Source: Smallanthus sonchifolius (lineage: Eukaryota; Streptophyta; Magnoliopsida; Asterales; Asteraceae). Taken from it: a DNA stretch of 64,000 nucleotides. How positions within the stretch are numbered: the first letter of the stretch is position 1; each line of letters opens with the position of its first letter. The stretch covers positions 74,918,260 through 74,982,259 of the forward strand of contig CM042032.1 in assembly GCA_023525975.1 (NCBI GenBank), given 5' to 3'. The position numbers and the translations under genes were made by a program. Positions 22,818 to 31,732 of this stretch are shown piece by piece. Under the pieces are notes generated by a model. It did no database searches. It was not told the origin of the DNA and worked only from the letters and a program-made list of their open reading frames with translations.

Positions 22818-22960
22818 GTTGATAGTTTTTGTTTTAAGTGTTTTAAGTTGTCTTATTGTAAATATTAGATTATTATGTAAATAATTTCAGTTTTATTTTG
22901 ATTAAATCAATGAAATTTCAAATTCTAACATGTTTATTCTTTGTTTGTTTATGAAAATAG
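22818..22960 (+). other. Element B putative second intron in accessory ORF
   Basis: A donor-like AAG/GTTGAT at 22818 and a U-rich acceptor ending AAAATAG at 22960 join the two accessory frames in phase. The joined ORF would be 1,070 codons including stop, against about 1,063 codons for the continuous homologue in element C. The donor is weak, so two separate ORFs remain possible. Confidence 0.45.
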
Positions 22961-24135
22961 TTTTGGATGTGATGCCTCTCAAGCAACAACCTTCAAAGTT
23001 AACTTATGTGCTTGACATGCAAGGGATCATCCAACATTCAGTGATTTATGATAAAGAGGAAGGGGAAATCGTACACTGCTTGTCAAAAGAACATATTGCC
23101 GAGCTATTTCAAATGAATCCCGACGAAGTCATTACTGAAGAGGCATCTGTTCCTACAACTGATTATCCCTCCTCTGACGAACTAGAAGACGTTGATGAGG
23201 TTGAAGTCGAAGACATCACTGATCAAGAATATCCAAAGTACACATCAGTAGATGGTGATGATCTTCCCTCCTTCGCTGACTTATTCACTCAGCAGTCCGA
23301 CGAGGAGGTCAACCGCATTATCGACAACAAAGAGGATGAAGCCGGTCCCTCCACTTTTGACATTGACGAGCTGAATGAACGTAAAAGTCAGTGGATGGAA
23401 TACATGGCTGAACTAAAGAAGAACTCAAAGCCCTCTCCTCCAACCAAGTACACTAAAGTTTATCGACTCAAAGGACACAAGTCTGATGGTCGTATAATCA
23501 GTTGGGCATACTTCAACGACTTAAGCTGCTATGCTATAAAAAGAGAGAAGGGCATACAATATTTCAGGTACCCTCATGACTTCAAGACGCTGCCCGCATT
23601 TGAAGTAAATCAATTGGCGCGTCTAAAGCTTCTATACAGCGAATCTTCCGGTCTGTCCGAATGGTTTGAACGTCAATTACAGTATGAATACCGGAAGAAT
23701 TGGGTGAACTTCAAGCCACAAATGCCTACACGTTACATTCACAAGGAAAAGGTTCATCAAATCACCAAGAAGCCCCTAATTGTATTAAAGTGGAAACCTC
23801 CAACGATCATGAAGAAGATTCCTTTAAGGAAAATGATCCAGGACTTCTCAGATCAGTTCAAATGGTGGTACTATGATGGGCGTACTGGTGAAGCTGTAAT
23901 AGTGCTTTGTAAAGAAGGGTCATGGGAGACCATCAAGGTCTTTGATCCGTTGTGGCTGACCAACTTGTCTGAACAAGATGTTACCACTTTATACAAGTGT
24001 CAGCCGTTTTTTGAAGTTGAAGATATAGACCAGGCGTTGCAGTATGTGAAGGTGATACGTATATGCTTTGCTTTTAACATACACGCCGGGGTCAACTGGA
24101 AAACTCGTTCAAAAGAGATGTTGAAGACCAACTAA
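22961..24135 (+). CDS. Element B accessory protein, C-terminal part
   Basis: Open frame to 24135; if unspliced, an ATG at 22930 or 22972 could start it. It has an acidic region with EEGEIVHC, as in C (NLEEGEINS), then a conserved C-terminal domain with KGIQYFRYP, WVNFKPQMPTR, KWWYYDGRTGEAVIVL and IKVFDPLWLTNLS. Element C has VQYLKP, FEVFKPQVPKR, WYWYVDPKTGEAVVI and IRVFDEVCFINFS in the same order. The conservation despite loss of pol suggests that the product matters to the element. The PPT starts 35 bp after the stop. Function unknown. Confidence 0.8.
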
Positions 24136-24169
24136 TGTTAGTTAGGTCATTTTGAAGGGATCTAGGTCC

Positions 24170-24178
24170 AAGGGGGAG
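24170..24178 (+). promoter_or_regulatory. Element B polypurine tract
   Basis: AAGGGGGAG lies two bases before the right LTR. Element C has the same AAGGGGGAG core at its PPT, which supports close relationship of B and C. Confidence 0.85.
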
Positions 24179-24180
24179 TA

Positions 24181-24898
24181 TGTAGATGCATATTATGTCC
24201 CTAATCCCTTGTAATATGTATTTCATCTATGTTTAATGTAACTATTTGATGTATTAATGAAATTACATGTTTATCCTTAATGTTTACTCATATATAACGA
24301 CTGTGTATTAAATGATCTGATAAATATCGATAACGTTGATCAATCGTGCTATTGAAAGGCCCATTCGCACGAATGGATCATGAGAATGATCCATTCGTGC
24401 GAATAGATCATGAGAATGATTCATTCACTAGAATATGTCATGAGAATGACTCATTCGCACGAATGAAACATTCTGATGATTCATTCTTACGAATGAACCA
24501 TTCTGCTGATTCATTCGCACGAATGAGTCCATTCACATGGCTCATTCGTACGAATAGCCTCTGCACTATATATATAACTTTCACTTCATGAGCACACAAC
24601 AGAATAGAATACACAACACATATACACATACTGTCCAGAGTAGAACAAGACTAAGAATAGAACACACAAACTCTCTGCATCTGTATTGTCGAATCTCTGT
24701 TCTAGAGAGTTTCCAGGTCTTGTATCCAACTTCTCTACACCAAAGGGTCGATAGAAACCTTCGATTCGTCGTCTAATCCGCTCGTTTCTTACGACCCGAT
24801 CCGTGTCATAGATTGGATTGCCAATCAAATCGGATTCCGCACGATTTGGTTCGGTTAATGTGTTGAATCATTGGATCAAGGTAGATCCCGATCCAACA
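24181..24898 (+). repeat. Element B right LTR
   Basis: 718 bp, with the same ends, array and TATA box as the left LTR and only two differences by eye (near 24210 and 24889). It is followed not by flanking DNA but by another PBS and leader. Confidence 0.92.
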
Positions 24899-25368
24899 AA
24901 GTGGTATCAGAGCCTGATTGTGCTCTAGATTCAACATAGAAAATCTGATCTTGCTTTTGATCTTGCTTTTTCTAGCTTCTTGAATGTTATAAAGATCACT
25001 TGATCGTTGTTTTTCCACGTTCATATCTTGTGATTATTGCTTTTGAGTGATCTGATCATCTCAGATTCCAGATCTGATAAAAGGCTCAATCATTGGTGCT
25101 TTTTGGTGCAAAAAAGTCAAACTGCCCTCTGTCGTACGAATGGCTACTATGATGAACTTCATTCGCACGAATGGCTCCTACCATTCGCACGAATAGATCA
25201 AGTCTCCCGCTCGTTTGTTCAAACTTCCAATCGCACGAATAGAAATTCCAGTCGCACGAATAGAAAATTCCATTCGCACGAATAGAAAATTCCAGTCGCA
25301 CGAATAGAAAATTCCATTCGCACGAATAGAAAATTCCAGTCGCACGAATAGACCCATTCGTACAAATC
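24899..25368 (+). mobile_element. Second PBS and leader after the right LTR of B, truncated
   Basis: The sequence repeats 14648-15139 with two substitutions and one missing 22-bp unit, then stops just before gag would begin. The LTR at 24181-24898 therefore serves as 3' LTR of B and 5' LTR of a second, truncated copy. This is the pattern left by recombination between tandem or sister copies. The break at 25368 coincides with the edge of a small TIR element. Confidence 0.85.
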
Positions 25369-25538
25369 AGGGGCGGATCTATGAAGAGGCGAGGGGTACC
25401 TGATGGTACCCCTCAATTTTTGACGCGTAGTGGGAATTTTCGACGCACAGCGAGAATTTTTTTTTTACCGTTTTATGTATCCAGATACCCCTGAACGAAA
25501 TTTTAGATACCCCTGAATTTTTTTCTAGATCCGCCACT
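25369..25538. mobile_element. Small TIR element (MITE-like), 170 bp
   Basis: The left end AGGGGCGGATCTA and right end TAGATCCGCCACT form 13-bp inverted repeats with one mismatch. The inside repeats 'ATACCCCTGAA' and has a T-run; no coding sequence. No clear target duplication is visible, perhaps because the left flank was lost in the rearrangement that truncated the leader. Confidence 0.6.
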
Positions 25539-26390
25539 AGTCACAATTATAGTCTTTTATAATGCACACGTACATATAAACTTTTTTGACATAGATTTAT
25601 TGCGATTACCATCTAAAGTTTGTTTCATGCACATATGCTTACATTCATATACAACTAGTGTTTATTGCATCCTACATTTAAATTTTTTTACACACATGAG
25701 TATATACTATTTTTATGTTTGAGTATACACTATCTAGCTTAAAAAAAACTAAACATATGACTCATTCAGTTCCGGTTCAATCAACCCGGCCATCGATTCA
25801 AATTCGGCCTTTAAAACACTGATAAAGACATAATTACACATGCATAAGCATAACGCGTATATCTATTAGTTTCTGTTCATCAAAGCTTATTTAAACGATT
25901 TTCCATGATAAAATAAAATGATGTCTATAAAATAAACACGTAAGAGCATTCACAGTAGGTTTTTCTATATTTATGTGAGTGGGTTCCCTATATTTTAGGG
26001 GGTGGTTTAAAATGGTTTTGAGTGAAGGAGAGAGAAAAAAATATAATTTTTCTGTATATTTGAGAGAAACATTGTTCACTCGCATAATTTTTTAATATTT
26101 TTTGAAAATGGTTGTGAGTCAAGGAGAGATAAAATGTAATAATAAAAATGTAAAAAAGTTTTATTTAATTAAAAAATAGTAAGAAAAAATAATGATTTTA
26201 GTGTAATTATAAGGATCAGGATAAGAGAACACTAGTGTGAATACTCTAAAAGATATTCGCTTACTTAAAGTTTTAATTCGGTAAAATAGATAATTCTAAA
26301 TTTTTTATTAAATATATAAATAAAAAATTCAAGACCAACATATTTTCTCTTTCTACAACCCAAACCAACCCCCCCACCCAATTCACCTCC
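25539..26390. other. Intergenic region upstream of TAF8
   Basis: AT-rich, no open frame of note. Two diverged copies of a block of about 50 bp ('GGTTTTGAGTGAAGGAGAGA' and 'GGTTGTGAGTCAAGGAGAGA') lie near 26013 and 26110. No gene seen. Confidence 0.5.
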
Positions 26391-26397
26391 TATAAAA
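26391..26397 (+). promoter_or_regulatory. TAF8 TATA box
   Basis: TATAAAA is followed by a CT-rich stretch (26409-26450) typical of plant transcription starts. The 5' UTR would run to 26862 and may contain an intron from GTAAGT at 26622 to TTTTAG at 26797. A 25-bp block (TTCAAATTCAAACAACAATT...) is present on both sides, near 26547 and 26708. Confidence 0.6.
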
Positions 26398-26862
26398 CCC
26401 TAACACGACCCTCTCTTCCTGTCTCATCACACCATTCTCTCTCTCTAGAACTCGGGTCATCTTTCTACGGATCCGGGTTTTTGCCCGAAGGTTTATTCAA
26501 AACCCTGATTCGGATGTTTGATTCCCCCAAATCAATCCCCCGCTCTTCAAATTCAAACAACAATTGCCCTGCCACCAAATTGGTTCTTGAATTTATCGAA
26601 TTACCGACGCGCACACCACCAGTAAGTTTATTTCTCCCGATTTTCAGAATCTTCTTTCAACAGATTTACATTGAATGATAAAAGTGTGTATCTTTAATCG
26701 TTAGTCTTCAAATTCAAACAACAATTGCCCCCAAATTGTTTGCGATTGAGTGGATTGATTCCGTGAAGGATTTCAAGAATTAGGGTTTCATTTTTAGGTT
26801 TCCAAGATTCAAGATTTTTAAATCTTTTGTGTTGTGTAATGAAGTGATATGAAGTTGCTAAT

Positions 26863-27906
26863 ATGAGCGATGGAGAGAGTTCAAAAGAAGTTGAAACTTG
26901 TGTAAAGAAGAGGAGGAAGAATGACGAATTCGTACAGGCGATTGCACGGATTGCGGTGGCGCAAGTGTGTGAGAGTGTAGGGTTTCAAGGGTTTCAGCAG
27001 TCTGCACTTGATACATTCTCTAATGTAGCCTGCAAGTATGTTAGTGAGATAGGGAAGGTTTCGGGTTTTTATGCTGGTTTAGCGGGTCGGACGGAGTGTA
27101 ATGTGTTTGATGTGGTTCAAGGGTTGGAAGATTTGAATTTGTCTCAGGGGTTTGTAGGAGCATCAGATAGGGATAGTTGTTTGTCAGGGTCAGGGATTGT
27201 TAAAGATCTTTCCCAGTATGTTAATCTGTCGGAAGAGATCGCGTTTGCTTACTCGATTCCTTCGTTTCCAGTAGTTAAAGAGCGGAAATCGACACCAAGT
27301 TTTTTGCAAGCCGGAGAAGCGCCACCAACGGATGATATCCCTCCTTGGCTACCAGTGTTTGTTGATCCCAAGACACATACAGAAGAAACTGAATTGATGC
27401 CCGAACAGAAAGTTCTAGATCCACCATCATCGAAACTGGAGCAGCTTCCAGCACGCAACGGGTCTGCATTTCCTGTGGTTGGTGAACATGGGGATAATCC
27501 TTTCAATCCTTTCCTTGCTGTACCTCTACAGCCTGGGGAGAAGGAGATTTCTGTTGTTACACTTCCTGCTAAGCTTAAGGAAGAAGACATGGTGCAAAAT
27601 CATCATGTTTCTGATTTGGATCAATCTGATCTGACAAATCATGCGGTTAAGAAAAGTGGTTGTGATACCGAGGTAGGTAGTGGAATTGTTGTTTTGGAAA
27701 ACAGACCTCTAGTGCAGATGAAATTTCAGATGGACAAAAAGTTGTTGAGCAGTGCGAGTCGACCCGATGGCAAAGGAAAAGAAAAGGTTGCAACTTGGTT
27801 TATGAATGATGAGGTGCGGGATGAGAAAGAAAAGAGAATAGAGAAACTTCCAAAGGTGGAAATGGAGATTGATGAGCATACCGGAAATGATTCAGTTGTA
27901 AATTAG
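26863..27906 (+). CDS. TAF8: TFIID subunit 8 (TAF8)
   Basis: An intact single-exon ORF of 347 aa. Residues about 20-95 form a bromodomain-associated histone fold (IARIAVAQVCESVGFQGFQ, KVSGFYAGLAGRTECNVFDV). The short TAF8 C-terminal motif DDIPPWLPVFVDPKTH lies at about residues 155-172. The rest is low complexity with a Lys/Glu-rich end. TAF8 pairs with TAF10 through the histone fold in the TFIID complex and acts in nuclear transcription initiation (family knowledge). The start follows an A/T-rich leader and is the first Met upstream of the fold. Codon use and the TATA-containing promoter suit a housekeeping gene. The nearest transposon edge is about 0.85 kb upstream of the TATA box. Confidence 0.93.
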   Translation: MSDGESSKEVETCVKKRRKNDEFVQAIARIAVAQVCESVGFQGFQQSALDTFSNVACKYVSEIGKVSGFYAGLAGRTECNVFDVVQGLEDLNLSQGFVGASDRDSCLSGSGIVKDLSQYVNLSEEIAFAYSIPSFPVVKERKSTPSFLQAGEAPPTDDIPPWLPVFVDPKTHTEETELMPEQKVLDPPSSKLEQLPARNGSAFPVVGEHGDNPFNPFLAVPLQPGEKEISVVTLPAKLKEEDMVQNHHVSDLDQSDLTNHAVKKSGCDTEVGSGIVVLENRPLVQMKFQMDKKLLSSASRPDGKGKEKVATWFMNDEVRDEKEKRIEKLPKVEMEIDEHTGNDSVVN

Positions 27907-29714
27907 GAGAACTAGATTAGGGTTTGTATACTAGTTTGGAATTCTAGCAGCATATGCTAGTTCTGGAGTAGTCAAAGTCAGGGACGCGTATCGTTTAGAG
28001 AGAAATGTTTCTACATTAACATGTTTTCTTAAGGTATGTTTGTAGTTTCCATAATGACCTTTTAGTCAATGATAATTCTTTTCAATTGAAAATTTTACTT
28101 CGCACACGTTTTTATTCTAGTTTATACTTTCCTTATGGTATGATACTTCGTAGTTACACAAATGTTGCCAAAATTTTTGGACTTTTGTTACATAACTTAC
28201 ATCACATTACATACGAATGATATAATAATATGCTTGTGTTAGTTATATGTTGCTTTATGTGGATGTTGGTATTCGTAACAATGTAACCTTCACTCTCACT
28301 ATGTAAGATTATATTTTCTTGTCATTGAGCCCCAATGCATAGAAGAAATGTGGTAAATGTTATCAGATTCTTCAACATTGTAAAGTACTGATTTGTATTC
28401 ATAGCTCAAATTATATATTCTTTTTATGGCTACAAGTGAAATCATTGTGTTTCCTTCTCCACTTGATCTTGCTTATTATCTTGATATTTGGAGTTTGTTA
28501 TTTACAATTCTTACTGAGGAAGTTGATTTAATGCTCTGCAAGCGATGATTTATCTTTGTTAACTTCTGAAAGGAAATCCTCTAAAATATAGGAGTTTGGA
28601 ACAAGAAGTGACTATTATCCAGACTTATATTCAAGTGATCTGAAGTCAAGAATTCCCAATCTTGTGAGGATCTTTTGCTTAGTTGTATCAAACAAAAGGA
28701 TTTAGAGATTCAAGAAAACCTTTTTTGTAAACTTTTACCAAGTGATTTTTAAAAAGCTTGAAACAGGAACCTTTTCTGTAAACATTAAGTGATTTTATAG
28801 AGCTTTTCATCTTATTTTATAAGACCTTTTTCAACTGATTTTACAAAATCTTTGACATGCATTGCTAATTTTTTGATTTTGTTGGTTGGATTCTGTGACT
28901 ACCCCAAAGATATTGAAATCACTTTCAGAATACTTGATTGGACAATCATCAGAATGTAGAAGTTTTCGTAGGAATGTACGGGTGTACAGTCTAGACTAGT
29001 GAATGGTGTCATTAGCAAAATACCTTTGATGAGAATGACTATATCATGTTATGTTACCATTTTGAGTATGAGTGTAACCAAATAACACACATTTAAACTG
29101 CGTGATCTTAACCGTTTTGTACATAGGAATACCCAAAGAACACACTTTTAGTGGAGTTAGGGAAGAACACAGAATTGGATTTCTCCATCTAAGACAGTAG
29201 AGGGCAGAGGGTAATTGGTCGTTAAAATCGCATACCCAAGAAACGGACATTAATAAATCAACACTGTGTAAGGCACATGGCCCACATCCAAAATGATAAT
29301 TTTTGCGTTCATAAATGACGGCGTGCTCTGGTGTTTAAACACATAACGACGTATGCATGATAATTATATTTGTGTTACATTTGTTAAGATCATTCAGAAA
29401 AGACCCTTGTAGTGATGTCCTTCAGTCCTTGCACGAAGCCTTGATAGATAACTCAACTTGTGTTTTAATGTAGCATAAATATGATGATAAATATAAAAAC
29501 CTTTTGATTTTAACAAATAAATGTCAAGTGTGGAGGCTGTTAAGGGTCAGCGGGACCTAGGTGGCAGCTAGCCCTAGGCCTTTCTTTGGCCCTAAGGCAG
29601 CCTGCCCTAGTTTAAGTCTCTTTAGCCCTAGGCCTTTCTTTAGCGAAAGTTACAACTTATTAGATGAGCAAGAACAGAGGCTTTATTTTATTTCCCTTTC
29701 ATAATATCTTTGAG
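27907..29714. other. TAF8 3' region and intergenic DNA
   Basis: No supported gene. It contains the likely 3' UTR of TAF8. A repeated pair 'TTAGCCCTAGGCCTTTCTTT' lies near 29567 and 29622. The small minus-strand ORF around 29044-29250 has no recognisable feature. Confidence 0.5.
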
Positions 29715-29980
29715 TTTTTTCTTCTGTATATTCAAAATTCAGGTAAGCATTTATATATCTTCTCAGGTTCAGATATTTTTAGCTATTAATGTCATTCTTG
29801 GTCTTTACTTTCACTTTCTCTGATGACTTCTTGAACTCGTTTTCACCATTTTTAATTTGACATAAACAACAATTCATAATTCTTTTAGTTATTGAAATTT
29901 GCAGTATTTCATTATATATAGACTATATTGTTACATGCATAAAGTTTCTTACTAATGTAGTTAGCCCCTATGCCATTAGA
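29715..29980 (-). pseudogene. Relic of a LONGIFOLIA-gene intron with its mini-exon
   Basis: The segment matches about 55555-55800 of the LONGIFOLIA-like gene in the same orientation. It covers the 3' splice region before exon 3, the 47-nt exon 2 (here near 29823-29869, clearly diverged) and flanking intron including 'ATATAGACTATATTGT'. Both splice sites of the mini-exon look altered. It is evidently a broken duplicate of a paralogue, about 26 kb from the intact gene. Extent is judged by eye. Confidence 0.7.
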
Positions 29981-30922
29981 GTAACATAATTCTGGTTAAA
30001 AATAAAATCTTTGAATACTTTACCTCCTGACTGAAGACCATATAATATGTTTCTGGTTTGTGTGTCAAAAAAGATCATCTGGCTCTTGAAAAGGTTTCTG
30101 CTTTGTCTAAATTGATCTCAACAGGGATAGGCAGTGATAACATGAGTAATCAGATTTGAATTCAGGAAATAAATTTAAAACATTTTAAGAATTTATGGAG
30201 TTTCAGCAGGGGTCTCCATATAAAGTAATTCAGATATAAACGGAGATCAAGTTGGTGTACTGGTTGCTCAAATTGGTCAATTACACGAAAGAGTTGCTAT
30301 TAGTTGACCAAGAGGGTCAATGTTAATATGTTGCATCGATCTGTCAGCAGTCGGAAAACTACTATGGTTTAATCACATCAGGTACCTATTATTTTGACTT
30401 GGGGTCTATTGAATCTGTCTTATTTAACTCATATGCTTCAGGTTATATATTTTTAATTGGGACCATAAATTTTTACAAAGAATACAAAGTGAAAAGATTC
30501 AGGTTTGAGACGAATCGTGTGGAGCTTGCAGTTTCCAGGCGTACAATTACAAAAGGCGGCCTTTTGCTGGCGGTGATTAGGCTGCTTGTTTCTCTTGATC
30601 TAAAATTCTAGAATTAGTGCATAGCGACGCATGCTACTCCTAGGAAAGTATTTTACAACTTTTATTGATGATTATTTATGATATGGCATTGTGTATCTTT
30701 TACATCCATAAGATAAGTCCTTGATAAGTTTAAAGTCTACAAACATAGAACTTGAATGAGATATGAAAGTCGAATATCTTCGTCAAGTTCAGGTAACAAC
30801 TTTGTATACGGTACAATAAAATGGTATGAAAGATAGAAAGAATCTTTGCTGCTGATGAAGTCGTCGGCAGATGTGTGATTGCTTATGTTTTTTGGGTCAT
30901 CAGTAGCAAAATTAGGATCATC
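29981..30922. other. Intergenic segment before the LINE
   Basis: AT-rich with no recognised gene. A short plus-strand ORF at 30399-30611 has no visible domain. It may contain further diverged remnants of the duplicated LONGIFOLIA locus, which I could not trace. Confidence 0.4.
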
Positions 30923-30940
30923 AGTGGGAAGAGATCAGTT
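30923..30940. repeat. LINE target-site duplication, left copy
   Basis: AGTGGGAAGAGATCAGTT is repeated exactly at 35050-35067, flanking the LINE. Confidence 0.9.
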
Positions 30941-31732
30941 TTTTGACAAAAACCTAACCTAAGCCTTTGGTCGGTAACACTGCTTATGTTTTTTGACAAA
31001 AACCTAACCTAAGCCTTTGGTCGGTAAATTTGGGGGAAATCGATCACATGCGACTACTCCTCGCTGGATTTGTGGCCTGAGCTTTGATTTGTTTTCAAAA
31101 TTCCACCGAGAAATCAGTCGGAAAAGTGAGAATCGTTCGTTGATTTCAACACGATTTCTCTTCGATCAGATTTTTTCAAGATCTTTCCGGGTTTCACTTT
31201 TTGCACCTACCGATTAAGTTTGGAATCAGTGTTATTCTTCGAAGGATTCGTTTCATCAACCACCATTGAGTAAAGATCAACTAAATCATCCTCACCGCTG
31301 CACCGTCGTCTGAAATCAGCCCCGCCGCACCGCGATTATCGTCACCGCTGCGAGTCCGATTCAAGACTAGGAGGAGACCTGCGGTCTAAAACCCTAGTTC
31401 TACTGACGGTGATACCAAGGTGGAATAGGAAGGAGTACCCTAACTTGGGCGCAATTGGGTTAGTTCGTTCCAACTCCTTTATTTCTGTCCGTTTTACCTT
31501 CTTGTTACACGAATTGCATGCTTAGGCATTCTTGGTCTGGGATAGGAGGACCAGCAATTGTTCTTGATTCACAGGGAGAGACATACCCTGTTTTTTGTTT
31601 TGACTGTTGCATATACGTGTTGCATCTGTTTGATTAATGAGCAATTTGTCTATTCTATTTGCTTAACTGTGGTTAAAATAAAAATAAATATTCTATTTGC
31701 TTAACTGTGGTTAAAATAAAAATAAATACATC
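30941..31732 (+). repeat. LINE 5' UTR with two tandem duplications
   Basis: A block of about 50 bp containing 'TTTTTGACAAAAACCTAACC' and 'TTTGGTCGGTAA' occurs twice at about 30936-31027. A 39-bp block containing 'TATTCTATTTGCTTAACTGT' occurs twice at about 31652-31729, just before the ORF. Between them lies GC-richer sequence (31290-31470). Confidence 0.75.

Larger units (their letters stand above)
13930..24898 (+). mobile_element. Element B: young copia-type element, gag and accessory ORF but no pol
   Basis: Two 718-bp LTRs (13930-14647 and 24181-24898) differ at only two positions by eye. The internal part holds a tRNA-iMet PBS, a motif-rich leader, an intact 918-aa gag, a noncoding spacer with an internal promoter, and a long accessory ORF ending 45 bp before the LTR. 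No protease, integrase, RT or RNase H is present: gag ends where protease starts in element C, and the spacer follows directly. B must therefore have moved with pol from a partner. The 5 bp before the left LTR (AGAAT) is not repeated after 24898, where a second PBS and leader follow instead. Confidence 0.88.

Noticed and set aside
24899..25368. Treating the whole 13930-15139 duplicate as one long LTR
   Set aside because: A clear tRNA-iMet primer site lies inside the duplicated block at 14651 and 24902, so the LTR must end before it.
26481..26678. 65-aa ORF upstream of TAF8
   Set aside because: It lies in the 5' UTR, begins at a TTG codon and overlaps the putative UTR intron; no recognisable domain. 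A short uORF from 26513 is possible but unsupported.
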